Positions 5,901 to 7,145 of a DNA stretch of 7,145 nucleotides are shown here, piece after piece. The notes under the pieces are model-generated. The model had not been told where the DNA came from, did not search any database, and worked only from the letters and a program-made list of their open reading frames with translations. The DNA lies in assembly GCA_910587905.1 (NCBI GenBank), contig CAJUOF010000303.1:1-7145 (forward strand), in the 5' to 3' direction. How positions within the stretch are numbered: position 1 is the first letter of the stretch; every line of letters starts with the position of its first letter. Source of the DNA: an uncultured Lachnospiraceae bacterium (GTDB lineage: Bacteria; Bacillota_A; Clostridia; Lachnospirales; Lachnospiraceae). The position numbers were made by a program, and so were the translations under genes.

Positions 5901-6283
5901 TCACGGGCATTCCCCCATCAGCCAATCAATCAGATTGTACTGACGGATACCGTCATAGTTGGCTCCGGCTCCTATTTCGTCGAGGGTGAGCAGGAGCTTG
6001 GGGTGGTTGTCCTTAATTTTTTGGAGAGGCTCAAGCTTCCGTTTTAAGGTGGATTGGTCCAGAACGAAGGCAGCGACCTGATAATAGGTAATGCCGTCGG
6101 AGCCGGCGGCAACAAAATCGACCTCTTTATCGGAAAGCTTTCCGATGTTTACCCGATATCTGCGCCTAAGAAGCTCCAGAAATACAATATTTTCGATGAG
6201 ATGTCCCAGGTCTGCGCTGCTTCCCCAGAGCAAAAGATTCCGAAGACCTGTGTCGACCATGTAATATTTGCCTAAGGTTTTTA

Positions 6284-6373
6284 TACTTAGGAGCATACTT
6301 ATTTGCCAAATGATGCCTGATTTTTCCCATAACATATAGGAGTTATTCTGGCAAATCATTTGGCTCACGGGTA
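6284..6373. mobile_element. MITE-like 90-bp insertion with TA target duplication
   Basis: The insert is flanked by TA on both sides (6282-6283 and 6374-6375). Its ends are imperfect inverted repeats: TACTTAGGAG on the left and, read inward from the right, TACCCGTGAG. It contains a perfect 10-bp inverted repeat (GCCAAATGAT 6305-6314, ATCATTTGGC 6355-6364) and no coding capacity. Insertion at TA is typical of IS630/Tc1-mariner transposases and of MITEs they mobilise. No transposase is present in the window, so any parent element is unknown. The boundaries rest on the restored reading frame of the host gene plus the TA duplication. Confidence 0.75.
6305..6364. repeat. Inverted repeat able to form a long hairpin inside the insert
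   Basis: The outer arms GCCAAATGAT / ATCATTTGGC are perfect. Inside them, GCCTGA (6315-6320) faces TCTGGC (6348-6353) with one mismatch and a two-base bulge. A central ATAAC (6330-6334) / GTTAT (6343-6347) gives a further 5-bp stem. Confidence 0.75.
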
Positions 6374-7145
6374 TAAAAATTGCCGTCCTTTGATGTCATA
6401 GCGGCTGACCTCATAGAATAAATAGCTGTCTGTGAGCGCACGAAGATAACGCTCCACGGTGTTGACAGAGATTTTTCGGCCGGCCGAGCAGAGCGTATCG
6501 GTGATTTTTTTGGCGGATATGGGGCTTCCCGTGCTGCTCGCAAGGGTTTTCACAATGCTTTCCAGAACGGATATGTCGTTGATGCCTTCCCGCTTTGCCA
6601 CATCCTTGATTAAGATCGAATGATAAATTCCTTCCAGACAGGGCAGTACATCAGCGTCTTGTCTCGGGAGTTTTGCAGCGTAGGGGAAGGAGCCGAATCG
6701 GAGATATTCATTCAAGCATTCCTGGCGGGATTTTCCCAGAGATGCGGAACTCTGGCAATATTCCCGGAAGGAAAACGGAAGCATATCTATGGTGATGTAT
6801 CGTCCGGAGAGAAGCGTTGCCAGCTCTCCTGAGAGCATGAAAGCGTTGGAGCCGGTGATATACACATCTACATTGGACCTCAAAAAAAGACTGTCCACGG
6901 TTTTTTCAAAATTTTTACAATTTAGAATTTCGTCAATCAATACATAGTTTGGCCTGTCGGGACAGAAACGGTTCTTGATGTAAGTGTAGAGAGCGTGGTA
7001 GTCACAGAGCTCCTCGTACTCCAGATCCTCCAAGTTGACCGAGATGATCTGCTCCGGTGAAACGCCATTTTCTTTCAGCCAGTCCATATAAAGGGCAAAG
7101 AGAGTGGATTTGCCGCAGCGCCGGACACCGGTGACAACCTTGATC

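Larger units (their letters stand above)
5901..7145 (-). pseudogene. AAA+ ATPase with DUF4143 domain, interrupted by a MITE-like insert; 5' end off the window
   Basis: The 5' part enters from the right edge with Walker A GVRRCGKST (7129-7103). It continues with Walker B VLIDE (near 6940-6929), then ITGSNAFMLSGELATLLSGR and LPFSFREY, which are hallmarks of the ATPase paired with DUF4143. A winged-helix-like stretch follows and ends YDIKGRQFLYP at a TGA (6367-6365). The 3' part resumes in another frame with KTLGKYYMVDTGLRNLLLWG, IENIVFLELLRR, GKLSDKEVDFVAAG and YYQVA, and ends at 5901. Deleting the 90-bp insert plus one TA joins GRQFL to KTLGKYY in frame, as in intact family members. The DUF4143 part resembles a PD-(D/E)XK nuclease fold; the cellular role of the family is not established. 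The ATPase portion may still be made as a truncated protein. Confidence 0.9.

Noticed and set aside
5599..5925. Minus-strand open frame downstream of the DUF4143 gene
   Set aside because: It overlaps the ATPase 3' end and two hairpins, lacks a ribosome binding site, and its composition (Pro, Ser, Lys rich) looks non-coding.
6303..6331. Outward promoter within the inserted element
   Set aside because: TTGCCA occurs on both strands, but no acceptable -10 box lies at 16-18 nt on either.
5901..6368. Reading the 3' part of the ATPase as an independent 155-residue gene from ATG 6368
   Set aside because: Its first 30 or so codons are translated from the inserted element, no ribosome binding site precedes the ATG, and the remainder is the C-terminal DUF4143 domain continuing the upstream fragment.

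Overview
The window looks like a piece of a Clostridia chromosome, most likely Lachnospiraceae or a close relative. The evidence is the closeness of the YebC protein to Lachnospiraceae-type sequences (from memory, not a search), Clostridium-type ChW cell-surface repeats, strong AGGAGG-type ribosome binding sites, near-consensus sigma-A promoters and intermediate base composition. No rRNA, tRNA, CRISPR array or phage gene is visible.

Left part (1-3941, all on +): a 5'-truncated mazF/ndoA-type toxin gene, a divergent CorC/HlyC-type membrane protein with CBS domains, and a MATE exporter. The last two overlap by 8 nt, and the toxin stop lies 35 nt before the CorC-like start, so the three are probably cotranscribed. 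After a 185-nt gap comes yebC, with its own near-perfect promoter (TTGTCA-17-TAGAAT) and a strong rho-independent terminator. This is housekeeping territory.

Middle part (3942-5600): a 73-residue unknown helical protein on + converges on a small XRE-type helix-turn-helix regulator on -, and the two share a hairpin between them. Divergent from the regulator is a secreted protein with four ChW repeats, driven by TTGACA-17-TAAAAT. A 17-bp palindrome (TAGAGT-5-ACTCTA) lies between its -35 and -10 boxes and overlaps the -10. The layout suggests a compact switch in which the XRE protein may control the secreted ChW protein and possibly itself.

Right part (5600-7145): about 300 nt with no convincing gene but with two hairpins, then a minus-strand AAA+ ATPase/DUF4143 gene that runs off the right edge. 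This gene is broken by a 90-bp non-coding insert (6284-6373) with imperfect terminal inverted repeats, a nested 10-bp inverted repeat and a TA duplication on each side. Removing the insert plus one TA (92 nt) restores the reading frame and the expected sequence GRQFLKTLGKYY. This fits a MITE-like element that inactivated the gene, and it is the most notable observation in the window.
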